64,000 bases of DNA from Adiantum capillus-veneris. Its lineage: Eukaryota; Streptophyta; Polypodiopsida; Polypodiales; Pteridaceae. The position numbers were made by a program, and so were the translations under genes. Shown here piece after piece: positions 36,320-47,225 of this stretch (position 1 is its first letter; each line of letters starts with the position of its first letter). The DNA is taken from NCBI GenBank assembly GCA_014529385.2, contig CM043944.1, forward strand, positions 178,786,240 through 178,850,239, in the 5' to 3' direction. A model generated the notes under the pieces. It had not been told where the DNA came from, made no database searches, and was given only the letters and a program-made list of their open reading frames with translations.

Positions 36320-36997
36320 GTGGTGAGCGATAAGAAACCAAGGAAGGCGTATTCCAGAGGATCTGTGTTGGTAGACAAAGTCCTAGATCCATTAGATGCT
36401 GCACTGGAAGCATATGAGGCTAGATTGAAACCCAACCAAACCCTAGAGCAACGAGGGATGAAATATCCTCATGCTGAGGTAGAGACTGAGAGGTTGAAAA
36501 TATGTAAGGAATTGGTAAAAACTACACAGGAAATGATGGAGCCTGAAGCACCAATTCCACCTCCAGAAACAAAACCAGAAAGTGTTGGATTTGAAATGCC
36601 TAAGGCAAAGGTTGTTTAAACATTAACTCAAAGAAACATCGAGCTAGAATCACAAAAGGATGTGCAAGCGAAGACTACAACACAAGAAACCAACAACCTA
36701 GAAATTCAACTAGATGATCAAGTAGTGTCCAACACCACTAATGATGCAAGGTAAAGATCACAATTTATGGCGCCTATCCCGGAGATAGATGATCCATGGC
36801 CAAATTAATTGTGGGAAGCAATTAGAAGTGCAAAAGATGGAAGTGCGACTTTCCAATCTGCACCCATAACTGAGGTCAATGCAAGGCATGAAGTCTATCA
36901 GGGAGACATTCAATCTCTAAATGGAGATGCAGGGATGGAAGTCTCAATTGAAAGAAAACCAGAGTCCTTGAAGACCTTACCCTCATACATAGGATAA
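36320..36997 (+). pseudogene. Gy2 linker between gag and protease
   Basis: Two frames cover it (36320-36619 and 36809-36997), separated by stops near 36619 and 36787. The first contains SVLVDKVLDPLDAALEAYEA, matched in Gy1 (3110-3160). The second contains LWEAIRSAKDGSATFQSAPI-like text (its leading Leu precedes the ATG), matched by Gy1 LWEKVREINDGSLTLKSTPI. No named domain. The conservation shows a coding segment of this family. Confidence 0.55.
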
Positions 36998-37021
36998 CAT
37001 GAGGCAGACTCAGAGACTAGA

Positions 37022-38791
37022 GTGATGCCATCTCAGAGGAAAGCCATATCCAAGATGATGGATACAAAGAGTATGCAAGGGTTGATGTCAGCTCCAATAC
37101 AGTGCACCATTACTCTATTTGAACTGCTTAAGATTAGACCACATGTATGGGATGAAGTAGGCAACAACTTGGGGAAGATGGGATTAAAGATACCTCTTCA
37201 AGATCTACCCTCAAATGAACAATCAAACAAAACTCAACAAGAAAGTGCAAACGCTAAACACGTTCCAATAAACAAGGTGGGGGAATATTGCGAAGGAGAA
37301 GAAGGAAACACCACCTTACCTGTGGAATACAAAGGAGTTAAAACATTGGATATACTTGATAGTGGGGCTGGAGTAGCCATAGCCACAAAATACATTTGGG
37401 AAAAATGGGTTAGAACAGCGCGTAGGAAAACTAGAATGAAGCTGCAACTTGCATATGGATACATGGAAAAACCTCTGGGTATCCTAGAGAAAATTATTGT
37501 GAATTCTTGTGGAATTGAATATGAACATACATTTGCAATAGTAGATTTTGGAAAAGGGAACAAGTTTGATATCATTTTAGGAAGACCTTTCATGCGTCAA
37601 CTTAAGATGGTTCAAGATTGGGGCTATGACTATATCTACTTGAGACATAAAAAGATCACCACAAAAATAAGCTTAAAAGATCATAGCTATAGAGATGTGA
37701 ATAGAACTCGTTTAGAAGAAATTGACTCTACTATAGTCAATGGGAAAGAGATACCTGCGTGGCTACAAACCAAACAAGAACTTTGGATGTGCGGTGCTTC
37801 GAAGTGTGGAAGCTCAGTGAAGGAGGATTGCATCCTAGAAAGATCAATGGACGATGCAGCTTACATACCGGAACCCTTTTCAGATAAATTATTTGAGCCA
37901 TTTGGATGGACTCAAATATTGGCAACCTTGGATGTGTTTGTAAATGAGCTAACCCCAACCAAGTTTTTTGATGAAGAAGGCTACGACCTAGTTTCATGTT
38001 TTATGTTGAAAGTGCTGAGAAATGCTAATGAGATTTGTGAGAATGAAAATAGAGGGACAAATAGCTATGTCATGGAGGATGCTGCACAAACACAAACTAG
38101 GAGAGCAATACAACCATGTGGAGATGTCATCATTGACATACTTGAAGAGTCAACACCATGTAATCCAAAGAAACTAACTTCAAATGATACAGAGTTGAAA
38201 GTACAGGAAGAATCAGATGTGCAAAGCTCCACATCAACAGATGTTCTACAAACTCAAGATCAAAGGAAGAATGAGGAAGAAGCCAAAGATGAAAAATATC
38301 CCACATTTATCAAATTCAATTTATGCGAACAAACAGGGCTCAAGGTTACATGTTCGGCCGCAATTGATCATTATGCTACTAAGAATATAATGTCATATGG
38401 CACGTGGATAATGATGGGAAAGATGACAATTAAAGAAGTGGAGGAAAGAGTATACACCAGTGCTAAAACACCAATCCCAAGTTTTGGCATAGCGGAGGCA
38501 ATACTCAAGTTGAGTCATGGGGAGTTCAAAGACAACTTCAACATAGTTGACTCACATCACATCAAAGAAAGTCTAGTCCTAACAAAGAGTTGGAAGAATA
38601 TCTTCTTCAGGCAACAACAAAAAGCATCAACAACAACAACAAAGACGGTCCAAGAGACATCAACAAAAAAGACACAACCATCTGCAACAGAAAAAGCTAA
38701 GGCCAAACTAAATATTGAAGAAGATCATCCTCGCAAGTCAGTTTTACCTTTGACAAGCCCACATCAAAGCTCAAGCAAAGCCTCTATGTGA
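37022..38791 (+). CDS. Gy2 ORF with two retropepsin domains and no RT
   Basis: This is a single uninterrupted frame of 589 codons. PR1 has its catalytic motif D-S-G-A-G at residues 113-117 (codon 37358) and ends ILGRPFMRQLKMVQDWGY near residue 200. The conserved segment with LWMCGASK and FGWTQILATLDV follows (residues 255-310). A low-complexity acidic linker leads to PR2 at about residues 435-530. In PR2 the Asp position is residue 449, in D-H-Y-A, so the usual D-T/S-G-A motif is lost and activity is unlikely. The region KTPIPSFGIAEAILKLSHGE matches KNPTPTLGVVNLNVIVHGR of Gy1 PR2. In Gy1 about 4 kb of RT, RNase H and integrase lie between these parts. Confidence 0.7.
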   Translation: MMPSQRKAISKMMDTKSMQGLMSAPIQCTITLFELLKIRPHVWDEVGNNLGKMGLKIPLQDLPSNEQSNKTQQESANAKHVPINKVGEYCEGEEGNTTLPVEYKGVKTLDILDSGAGVAIATKYIWEKWVRTARRKTRMKLQLAYGYMEKPLGILEKIIVNSCGIEYEHTFAIVDFGKGNKFDIILGRPFMRQLKMVQDWGYDYIYLRHKKITTKISLKDHSYRDVNRTRLEEIDSTIVNGKEIPAWLQTKQELWMCGASKCGSSVKEDCILERSMDDAAYIPEPFSDKLFEPFGWTQILATLDVFVNELTPTKFFDEEGYDLVSCFMLKVLRNANEICENENRGTNSYVMEDAAQTQTRRAIQPCGDVIIDILEESTPCNPKKLTSNDTELKVQEESDVQSSTSTDVLQTQDQRKNEEEAKDEKYPTFIKFNLCEQTGLKVTCSAAIDHYATKNIMSYGTWIMMGKMTIKEVEERVYTSAKTPIPSFGIAEAILKLSHGEFKDNFNIVDSHHIKESLVLTKSWKNIFFRQQQKASTTTTKTVQETSTKKTQPSATEKAKAKLNIEEDHPRKSVLPLTSPHQSSSKASM

Positions 38792-38809
38792 AGAACAAAA
38801 GCTTCAATA

Positions 38810-39709
38810 ATGCAATGGATCCCTAAACAAAAGGTTTTGCAATCTAAATCTCCACCGCAGCAAAGTCTCCAAAAGAAGCAAAGAAATGTCAAGCAGGTGT
38901 TGGTATCCAAGGAACACATTAAAGTCAAAGATCCAATTTGGATACACTCTCAAGAACAATCTCAACAACAAAAGGTGACAAGGTGGGTGGCCTCAAATGA
39001 TGTTTGGGCCAAAAAGCCCAAGGTAACGGCATGGAACTTCTCACCCTTACAAAAAAACCCCACAAAGAACAAGCCGAGCATTCAACGCAAGACAACCAAC
39101 TCAACTAGGAGAAAGAAGAAGCAAACAAAACAACAAATATGGGTACCAAAGTCGGAGATTTATCAAGCTACCCAGCAAGGCCAAATGAAGACAAAGAATA
39201 GAATGGTTCCCGTCAAGCTACTTGAAGCACAAGGATTCTATGAAGATAACACCCAAATATGGTTACCCAAAGTAGTTGCTCAACCTAGAGCCACTAAGAC
39301 CAACCAAGTAGCAAAAAACCCCACACAAAGATAATCAACAACAAGAAAAATCCAATGGAGACTAAGCACAACCAAGGGAGAAACAACCTCAAAATGGATC
39401 CCTCGTCTTCTACTACAAAAGCAAGGCTTTTACAATGGTAATAGCCAAGTATGGATACAAAAGCCTAGTGTCCATCAAGTCAAGGGAGCAACTCATGAAT
39501 CAAGAACAAAGTGGGTCCCAAAACCATTGTTGAAAACTCAGGCTCCTCATAAAGAAGAAACAGTAAAGGTACAACAATGCGGTCTCCTTACGGAACATCC
39601 CATTCAACAAAAGAATCTAGAGGAGTCAAAGTATGCCAGCTTACTTGAAAAGATGGTGGCATCCAAAGACCAAAGCAATGATAGAGGCCTTAATCTCAAG
39701 AACTCATGA
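38810..39709 (+). pseudogene. Gy2 basic C-terminal tail with repeated W-x-P-K
   Basis: The frame 38810-39334 (174 codons) and a continuation to 39709 are very rich in Lys, Gln, Thr and Ser. Motifs of the form W-(I/V/L)-P-K recur: MQWIPK, QIWVPK, QIWLPK, then KWIPR near 39391 and KWVPK near 39510-39525. Spacing is roughly 25-60 residues. Related text is found in the Gy1 tail. Such phrases also occur in plant retroelement polyproteins near gag. A nucleic-acid-binding role is likely but unproven. Confidence 0.55.
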
Positions 39710-40899
39710 TGGAATTGGGTTTCAAGCCATCAACAGGTAAGTGTAAGTCGCCATTAAAAATACATGGCATAAAAGTCAAGAGTCGGGTAGCTGAGCCACT
39801 AAATGAGCAATGAATTAGCCCCAAAGCTTCAAGTAATATTTTATGTGGTCTAAGAGTCTTAGATATTCTAGGTACTGCTCAAGGTGGAGGAGTTGAGCAT
39901 ATTTATGTTGTGTCGCTCATGCTGGTATAGGTGAGCATAAGAGTCCAAGTCTATGTATTTTAAGTTTGGTAACGTGAAGAAGAGAGTCCAAAAGACACTC
40001 ACGCACTATGCATACTGAGTAATGAGTGGAGAAGCTTCAACATCAAAAACCCTTCTTGGGATTTTGGAGGCTATTGAGATGTCCTTAGATATGACATGTT
40101 CTATATTTGTTCCTTGAAGCACCCAACAACTCATTTTTCACACCGCATGATTTTCTTGAAAGAACTCTTGTGTGCATATAGAGTGTCCCATAATTGGCAA
40201 TTGCATTACACACTCTTACTTTATTTCTCCCAAGCACTCACCTTGCATGAACAGATACTCAACTTCCAAGTGTTCAACCCCAATAAGAGCGTATACCAAA
40301 GGCATTTTTTCCCACTGGGTTTTTCCCTTTGGTCATTCAGGTTCTAGACCCTAATTTATAAACACCCATCACTATTATATTGTATATATTCCTTCCATCA
40401 AATGAAACCAATAAAGAATTTGTTACACGATCTTCAAAGAGATAAAGTGCGGCCACATTTTTCTCAACTACGCTTCGACACCTATCTTTGTAGTCCGCGA
40501 ACCATAACTCTTTGAAGAGTGCCTCTTCATTCGCTGGAGGAGATAGGTGGAAAATTTCCTTTCCATCTTGTGATTTCCATCAAATTGTGTATATTCTCAT
40601 CCTTCTCTTACTTTCTATCATTTTATAAATAATATAATGCACTTTGAGTGCATATGCAATGTGATTTTACCCCATCCTACTAACTACAAAGTACTAACAC
40701 TAATGACTAACCCGTCTTGTAAATTGCACCCTCTACTATCTACTAGAGTAGGCAACCTCACACAAAGAATCACTCACCTCTCTAGAATCTTCTCTATTTC
40801 ACATCAATAATTCTCTCCTCTTGAGTCCACATCCATGTGACTTAAAAGACAAGAGAGCCTCACTCTCATAAGAACATATAGAAAATTTCATAAACATGG
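39710..40899. other. Non-coding, no clear element
   Basis: I see no gene. The stretch contains GGCATTTTTTCCCACTGGGTTTTTCCC-like text near 40300 (in parts), a phrase often seen in plant LTRs upstream of the poly(A) site, and an AATAAAG at about 40411-40417. It could be a decayed LTR, possibly that of Gy2, but I could not match it to 31000-31939. Confidence 0.35.
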
Positions 40900-41504
40900 T
40901 TTTCTATGTAGATGTTGATCAGGAGACAATCCTAATAAGAGCTCTCCTCACCTATAAATAGAGCCCTTTTTCCTTTGTAAAGAGCATGATCTCTACACTA
41001 TTGCTCACTACTTTGAGCATACCATTTGCCATCTTAGTTGTAGGGAGAGAGAGTGAGCTCTCTATGCACCATTACTTGTGGTATATTGCAAAGCTTCTTT
41101 GAGCTAGTTGTAGCATTGCAAGGGAGTGAGTGATTCATAACTTCCAATCAAAGTTGTACCTACTCTTGTGCATCAATTGAGTCAGTAAGTTGGGTGAAAC
41201 CATGGTTCAAAACTCTCTTGAGTCTCTTCAATTCACTCTTGTCAACCTCACCCTGTTTGGTTTAAGGTGACGTGTATTCATTTTGAGATTCTTTTGTAGT
41301 ATTTTCTTGTATGTGACTCAAGAGATTTTGTGTTTGTTTTGTTGCTTGGGAAAACAGTATAAGAGGGTTGTATGGTGAGAGGGCTCCCATAACCCTAAGA
41401 TAGTGTGTAGATTGCAACATCATCAAACTTAATTGTGTCTCTTGACTCTCCTCCAAGCTGTTTATACACCAGCATCAATCATTTAATTTGAAGCTTAATT
41501 CTTG

Positions 41505-41541
<37 letters not shown>

Positions 41542-41790
41542 GTTTGGTGTGTGTATTTGTATCATTGATATTAGTGATAGTACCTTCCTTCTTGCTTGTA
41601 TTGCTCAAGGATTATCCTTTGTTACGTCCTAGTTTTCTCTATAGCTAGGTGGTGCCCCTTCACTTGTTTGGTTGTGGGTTTGTCGTTGTTGTTTCTTGCT
41701 TGTGGTTGCCTCATCTCCAATTGAGCAACAAGGGGGCCTGGAGGGGTGTTTAGAGGTTGCCTCTCTTGCTGCCGCCGGCCACATACCACC
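40900..41790 (+). repeat. Putative solo LTR related to the Tat LTR
   Basis: It has a TATA box CTATAAATAG near 40951 and a (CT)n tract at about 41513-41538. The 3' part GTCCTAG...AGCTAGGTGGTGCCCC (about 41626-41660), then GGGGTGTTTAGAGGTTGCC, follows the same order as the Tat LTR end (GTCCTAG...AGCTAGGTGGTGCCCCC, then TTTTAGAGGCCGTC). Ends are approximate. I found no PBS or gag after it, so a solo or truncated LTR is the best reading. Confidence 0.45.
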
Positions 41791-42860
41791 TCAATAGGTA
41801 TTTTCTAGATCTTCTGGATATATGAAACTACCTAGACCATACTCTGATCAGAAGGTGCTTCTATAGGTTGAGAAATCCTTACCATGGCCCTATTTTCCTG
41901 GGGTAAAGGAGGTTGATGTCCCAACACAGGTTGAGGTTTTTCATGCCCTTGGATTGCGCTATTAGACCCAACTTGGTACCTTACTGCTGCCCTCCATGTG
42001 GCCTGTATTGTCTCTCTCTAACATAGTTTCTATTATAGAAACATTCGTGGGTTTCATTGTTTGTCCATTTTTGTTCAGTAGCACAAAACTGCTACCCTTC
42101 ATGGATTTTTCTACTAACATAATGTCAATATGCAAGGAAGCGACTCGGGATGGGGCATGGAGACTTAATGATAGTGTCAATCTCACCAAAGTGAACTCAG
42201 AGAGCTACTCATACTATGACAAATGCAATTCAACCACTTCCTACTTAGAGAATCAGAATGCATCTAATCTCATTGCTCTAGGTCGTCACGCCTTTTTGGC
42301 ATCCAAACAAATTTGGAATGTAGTGAAACTTAAGGAGAGGTATTCAATTACCTAGGGGCACAATCCTACCAAGTTTTGCAACTATCTAGGACAGTGCATA
42401 AATCACGATCCATCACAAAAAATGTGCAAAAACCTGAAATAGAACTATACAAAAAGGTCCCTTTTAAGCATAGAAACGCTTATCCATGATCAAAACATCA
42501 AGAAACAATTATTTTACCCTTCAAATCAATGCATCTAGCTCACAAGCATTGCGTCGTGAACCACATCAGAATTGAGAATGGTTATACTTCAATTGTAGAG
42601 CAAGAGACAAGGAACACAATGAGCTATTCAAAAATGAATTTGATTACTAGTCCAGGAGAAAAGAGGATTACAATTTGTAGCAGCAAGAGGCTCTCACAGC
42701 GAACGTTCAAAAACTCCTCCAAGCTCATGATACCTCCTTTGTCTAAAACTAAGGGTTTTGACTTAAAGGCTAAGGGAACTTTCCGATGGCCATTTGGCCA
42801 CTTACAAGAGGTGTAGACTCAGAGAGGCTGAGAGGGTATGCCAAAATATATTACAATTAC
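41791..42860. other. Non-coding, no recognisable gene
   Basis: Open frames up to about 120 codons occur on both strands (for example 41996-42355), but I recognise no domain. Part of it may be an LTR of the minus-strand element whose tract is at 42970. Confidence 0.35.
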
Positions 42861-43130
42861 AAATCTTCATGGACTGAATTACACCACTTCGTTTGAAAAA
42901 ATGAGCGAGTATTACAGGGTTTGGTGTACATCCGCCTGTTATGTGTCAGTTCGTGGTGTCCACCAAACATTCCCCCCTTTCTATTCATTGCATGTCCTCG
43001 TGTAATCTATCTCTGAGTGTAATCTATTGTCTTTTCTCTAGGATTACAACGATGTGCATGAATTTTTGCACTCTGGCCTGGATCTCCACTTTTGTTGCTA
43101 GCTCTTTGAAAGCGTTATTGTTGAGAGTAC
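42861..43130 (-). mobile_element. 3' end of a minus-strand LTR element: ORF end, PPT and LTR start
   Basis: On the minus strand a coding end (NNAFKELATKVEIQARVQKF and on to a stop near 43024) is followed by AAAGGGGGGAA (42970-42980), a polypurine tract. TGTTTGGTGG, an LTR start, follows at 42969. The LINE at 43139 interrupts this element; the text after the LINE (from about 53285, minus strand) can be read in frame with the ORF end. The LTR's far end was not found. Confidence 0.45.
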
Positions 43131-43138
43131 TTTGATAT

Positions 43139-44197
43139 GCTATATGGCGGTTGGAAGATCTTTTGTCATGGGATTGAATATGGAGGAGATACGATGCACT
43201 ATTGGAAACCAAATGGGAAGCTTTCAAGAAAGTTATATGTTCTTGTGCCGAAGAATGCTTTGCCATAAAGCATCTCCATGGTATTGCAAAAGGTGGTTTG
43301 ATAAAGAACGTCAAGATGCTCGCAAGTCCTTGATAAAGCTTGATACAGCTATATACAAAGAGAACTATCAAAGTCATTTGTATACATACAAGGCATTGAT
43401 TCAAAAGAAGAGAAGAAGATGGGAGGTAAAGCAACAACTTTTTCAAGTCCAATAAAAGGCACATGCATGCGGAAGATTTTGGAGGAACTTGAAGGGAAAG
43501 CGGGTTGAGAATTTTGGTAAGTTGAGTCTTGTGGATATGTATACACATTGTAGGCAGTTATATGAGCAAGCAAACGCTGCAATAATGCCATTTTATGGTT
43601 CACTCCCATGTATGCCCTCTTTTTCTACTATGAGTGAAGATGTATGTGGTGGGCTTGAAAAGTTGGCCACTCGCAAAGCGGGAGACCTTCAAGGTATCAA
43701 GTCAGAGATGATCAAATGGACGAGAGATTTTACCCATGAGTGGATGTGTGATATGTTCAACCCTGCACTTCAACATGGTATGCCTTACGATTGGAGTACT
43801 GATTGTGTTCAGCCTTTTCATAAAGAAGGGGATGTACAGAAAGTAAACAACTACCGGACTAAAATGATTGGGTCTCTTATGGCAAAGTTGTTTGGGTGCA
43901 TAATGGAGATGAAATTGAGTGATTGGGTTGAAGAGAATGACAAGCATGCAAAGGGACAAGTGGGTTTTTGTCAATGCCATATCACCATTGATCATCTTGT
44001 CACTCTTTGTGTTCTCATGGAGGAAAATCGGTTGAAAGGAAAGCGATTGTATTGTTGTTTTGTGGACTTTAAGAAATCCTTTGATATCATTCCACGTAAC
44101 AATTTGTGGAGAAGAATGGAAGAACTCCAAGTGCCAAATGAGTTTATGCATGCGTGCGATTTCTCGAATCTATGAGAAGGTAATTTGTCAATTGCGC
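43139..44197 (+). pseudogene. LINE RT, N-terminal part
   Basis: The text WYCKRWFDKERQDARKSLIK and YKALIQKKRRRWEVKQQ is the lead-in of plant LINE RT. A stop at about 43455 separates it from the frame at 43489-44175. That frame carries KAGDLQGIKSEMIKW (usual KAxGPDGI...E), PFHKEGDVQKVNNYR, and the motif A region VDFKKSFDIIPRNNLW with the catalytic Asp (the usual AFD is SFD). The last piece, RIYEKVICQLR, is in another frame at about 44160-44197, so a frameshift lies near 44150. Confidence 0.8.
44194..44197. repeat. Target-site duplication GCGC, left copy
   Basis: GCGC precedes TGTCG at 44198, and GCGC follows CGACA at 46396-46399. Removing the insert and one copy joins the LINE frame exactly (QLR then MGREFAKKL). 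Confidence 0.85.
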
Positions 44198-46395
44198 TGT
44201 CGGGGGATATGTGTTCGCTACGTGAGCCGGGCAGGTGTCGGGCCTCTGGCTGTGGGAGGTGTGAAAGAGAGAGAACAAGAACAGTTGATAACTTTGGCAA
44301 TCACCGCAATCATCAATTAATCGATTAATACATCCGAGTACAACTTAATCGTTAGCCAAGGTGGGCTATTAACAACGCCGTCAATTGAATCATCTGCTAG
44401 CTAGGAGTTTAAGCTCCCATTTACAAGACTAACCGGGCCGTTAACAACACTGGACTTAACAGAATATTAAATCAATCTCTAGCTGATGACGATGCAACCT
44501 GGTAACAAGACCTCGATGAAAGCTTTTAAGGCCTCTAAAGCCTCCTCCTCTTCTGTTCTCCAATTTGCAAACTCCCACGCCATTCGTCCATGTTGTAGAT
44601 TGCACATCTTCATTGCTAGTGGACTGAAGGTCTGTGTAGCCCTCTTCAATGGGGGCACCAAAATGATGGCGGGAAAAAGAGCAGTGCAATCGGGTGGCCT
44701 CTGTACTCGTGCACACTCCACAAACCACGCCTCATGCAAACAAGCAAAGAACAAAACAAAGGGGGCACCACCCTAAATTAAGAGGTTTAGGGACCTCACA
44801 CATAGTGCACATAGGCAAGTGAGACTTCTGGCATTATGATGGCATCAAAACATATGGCAAAACACATAGAAACAAAGCTTAGGGACCTTATGTAGCATAT
44901 ATATACACAAGACATCAGCTTAACAATACAACGGCATTTGATCATACATAACAAGGATATAGAGAAGCAAGCCAAGGATGGCATAATCCCTTGTCAAAAA
45001 CAATCAACCTAGCAAGTAGGTATGATCCTACTAGCAACACATCAATACCTTAGAGAATGATGGCAAGGATGGTGGCCATGGAGCATGAGAGAAGACTCCT
45101 TATTTAGGTTTTAGGGCTAGTAATGTAGCATACTAGAGGGAGAGAGAGAGAGGGAGAGAGAGTAGAGCTCCATCCATAGCTCCTCGTTGTGAGCAATGTC
45201 GTCATAGCTTCGTTGCTTGGTGAAGTGGGTGAAGTGTTGGTTTTGAGTGAGAGAAGGCCTCCTTATATAGGTTTCTGAGAGGGTTTAGGATTAGGGATAC
45301 ACATGATTAAATCCGCTGATTGGGGTTGCTTTTTGCTTAGGGTGGTCAACAGATTGAGGTCACTTGATATGTCACCATCAAGATATTCTCTAGAGTGATG
45401 TGAGAGGGGAGGATAAATGCTGATTTTTCTGATTGTGACACATGGGGATAAGGCCTTGAACAGCATTTAAGAGCAGGTAAGGTGGTTGTTGAAACTGGAG
45501 GTTCTGCACATGTCAGGGGGGGACCTGCGGGGGAGAGGTGGCAGCTGGGTCCTCCTGAATATCAAATTCTCAAAAAATCCTCAACCATGGCTTCTTTTGA
45601 CATGTGTTCTTTGAAAAAATCAGCATGTCTCTTTTCAACTCAAAAGTATTTATCCCTGTTGACTCACCTTTACCATAAGATTTTCCCCTTTTCTCCTCTT
45701 GTAACTGCATTGTTGATGCCCAATCACTGCTTCTAGTAACAGTGAACTGTTACCTACCAAATACTTATGGTGCAGTAAAAAATATTTACCATGGGTAAAA
45801 AAAGTTACTGTAGGTAAAAAGTGATTTGTATTTACCATGTAGATGAAAAATATTTACTGTAGGTAAAAAATATTTACTGTGGTAAAAAATATTTACTGTC
45901 GGTAAAAAAGTGAAGACGGAGTATGCTGTGCTGTGAGTCCACACGAACATCCTCGTGTAAATTTCACTAGAAATTCACACATAGAATGGGCTATTCTGTA
46001 AGATATAGGTTGTAGGCATGCATAAGAGCTCGTTCCCACGTATCTTCTGTCCATGGCACTTTTTACTCTTTGGTGCTTGTGAAGTAGATTTTTCTTCACT
46101 TTCGAGATCCCTTGGACTAGAGTATCCTCATCTCCCCAACAACTGACTGTGCCTTTATTGCATCTTCAGAAGGGGTCCTAAAAACCATGCATCATGTGGT
46201 CACTGCAAGCATACTCATTTTTTGCATCATTGAGGCATCTGTTGGCCCTTCTAAGCCACATCTCGCATACATTAATCATTAAACTTGTCTTGTTAACAAG
46301 CCCTCATCACTGACCATTAATCAAGTAGGCTTCAAAGAAGCTTAGCTTGCATTTCTCTTCTCTTTTTCTCATCATGACAGCGGAGCTGCACGACA
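44198..46395. mobile_element. 2.2 kb solo LTR or non-autonomous LTR element inside the LINE
   Basis: The insert is 2198 bp, with termini TGTCG...CGACA and a 4-bp duplication GCGC, fitting an LTR. I find no internal PBS, no second copy of the ends and no retroviral domain, so a solo LTR formed by recombination is most likely. A non-autonomous element is the alternative. Inside are (GA)-rich patches near 45140, a TATATAGG near 45264 and a short tandem array at 45774-45910. Orientation is not clear. Open frames inside (for example 44456-44776 on both strands) overlap and show no domain. Confidence 0.7.
45774..45910. repeat. Tandem motif GGTAAAAAATATTTACTGT
   Basis: Five to seven diverged copies of a GTAAAAAATATTTAC(T/C) unit follow one another. 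Each unit is itself nearly palindromic (GTAAA...TTTAC). The array lies in the middle of the 2.2 kb LTR-like insertion. Confidence 0.75.
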
Positions 46396-46399
46396 GCGC

Positions 46400-46943
46400 A
46401 TGGGAAGAGAATTTGCAAAAAAACTTGTAAGCACTATTGGGGTTAAACAAGGATGTCCATTGTCACCAACTCTCTTTGGTCTATGCATCAATCAATTGGA
46501 ACAAATGGTATTTGACTTTATGAAAGAAGAAGGCATTGAAGAGGTCACTATTTTGAATGTTGTAATCATGCTTTTGTCACACACTTTAGAAGATGTAGAA
46601 AAGCTTATGGTTGTCCTTGAGAACTTTTGCTTTCATAGTGGGATGATTGTGAATGGATCCAAAACAAAGGTTATGCTTGTGAAAACCAACCATAAGGAGA
46701 AGCCATGCATTGTGTACAACAATAAGACACTTGAAGTTGTTGAGAGCTTTAAGTACTTTGGCCTTGAGGTTTTGTCAAATCACAAGTGGCATGAATGTGC
46801 TATGCATCATTGGAAATCACAAGTGGCATGAATGTGCTATGCATTTGAGAACATGTGTAATGCGGGAAATATCAAGTGTTGGGTTCTTAAGAAGTATTTT
46901 TTTGATGCATTGGTGACACCGGTTTTCTTTATGGAGTTGAAGT
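46400..46943 (+). pseudogene. LINE RT, middle part with catalytic Asp pair missing
   Basis: The frame opens with GREFAKKLVSTIGVKQGCPLSPTLF, motif B of LINE RT, split here only in my description (GVKQGCPLSPTLF is at about 46439-46477). Where YADD should stand, the sequence reads ILNV-VIMLLSHT at about 46550-46585. Its fit to the family is best if six bases coding Asp-Asp were lost between 46561 and 46562. This would abolish polymerisation. A 29-bp tandem repeat (ATCACAAGTGGCATGAATGTGCTATGCAT) at 46781-46845 shifts the text further on. The frame then reads CWVLKKYFFDALVTPV up to the copia insertion. Confidence 0.8.
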
Positions 46944-47150
46944 TGTTGAAATAGAAATGCACACATCTTGGAGAAGACGAAGGAAGCTCAAAGCACACAG
47001 TAGAGAGAGTGTTTATTAGTGTGCAATGGAAAGATAGATAGCCCTAGAGTGATGGGCGTATATCCAATGCATGGGGGGAAAACCCTCCTAAAGATGTCAC
47101 CACGGTCCTAGTGTGTTCACACCCATCACTACCACATGTATATGGTAACA
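46944..47150 (-). repeat. Copia 3' LTR
   Basis: It runs from TGTTGAAAT to GGTAACA on the plus strand, 207 bp. It matches 51786-51992 over most of its length, with a partly different middle (an extra GTGATGGGCGTATATCC here, GGGAAAAAATGCTCCGG in the other copy). Confidence 0.9.
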
Positions 47151-47160
47151 AATCCCCCTT
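47151..47160 (-). other. Copia polypurine tract
   Basis: Minus-strand AAGGGGGATT directly precedes the LTR start TGTTACC. It would prime plus-strand synthesis. Confidence 0.75.
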
Positions 47161-47225
47161 GGAGTGATGCGGTGAATGAGAGCTAGCACATGAGTGAAGG
47201 GAAGTGCCATGCCTTGAGGACATGA

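Larger units (their letters stand above)
31940..39709 (+). mobile_element. Gy2: pol-less Ty3/gypsy derivative
   Basis: From the PBS the order is: long leader with spaced palindromes, N-terminal frame, gag, knuckle, linker, PR1, conserved post-protease segment, PR2, basic W-x-P-K tail. No RT, RNase H or integrase is present anywhere between PR1 and PR2, in contrast to Gy1. The 5' LTR ends at 31939. I found no polypurine tract or 3' LTR after 39709, so the 3' end is unsettled. Confidence 0.7.

Noticed and set aside
43732-44151. 149-codon minus-strand frame
   Set aside because: Antisense shadow of the LINE RT coding region.
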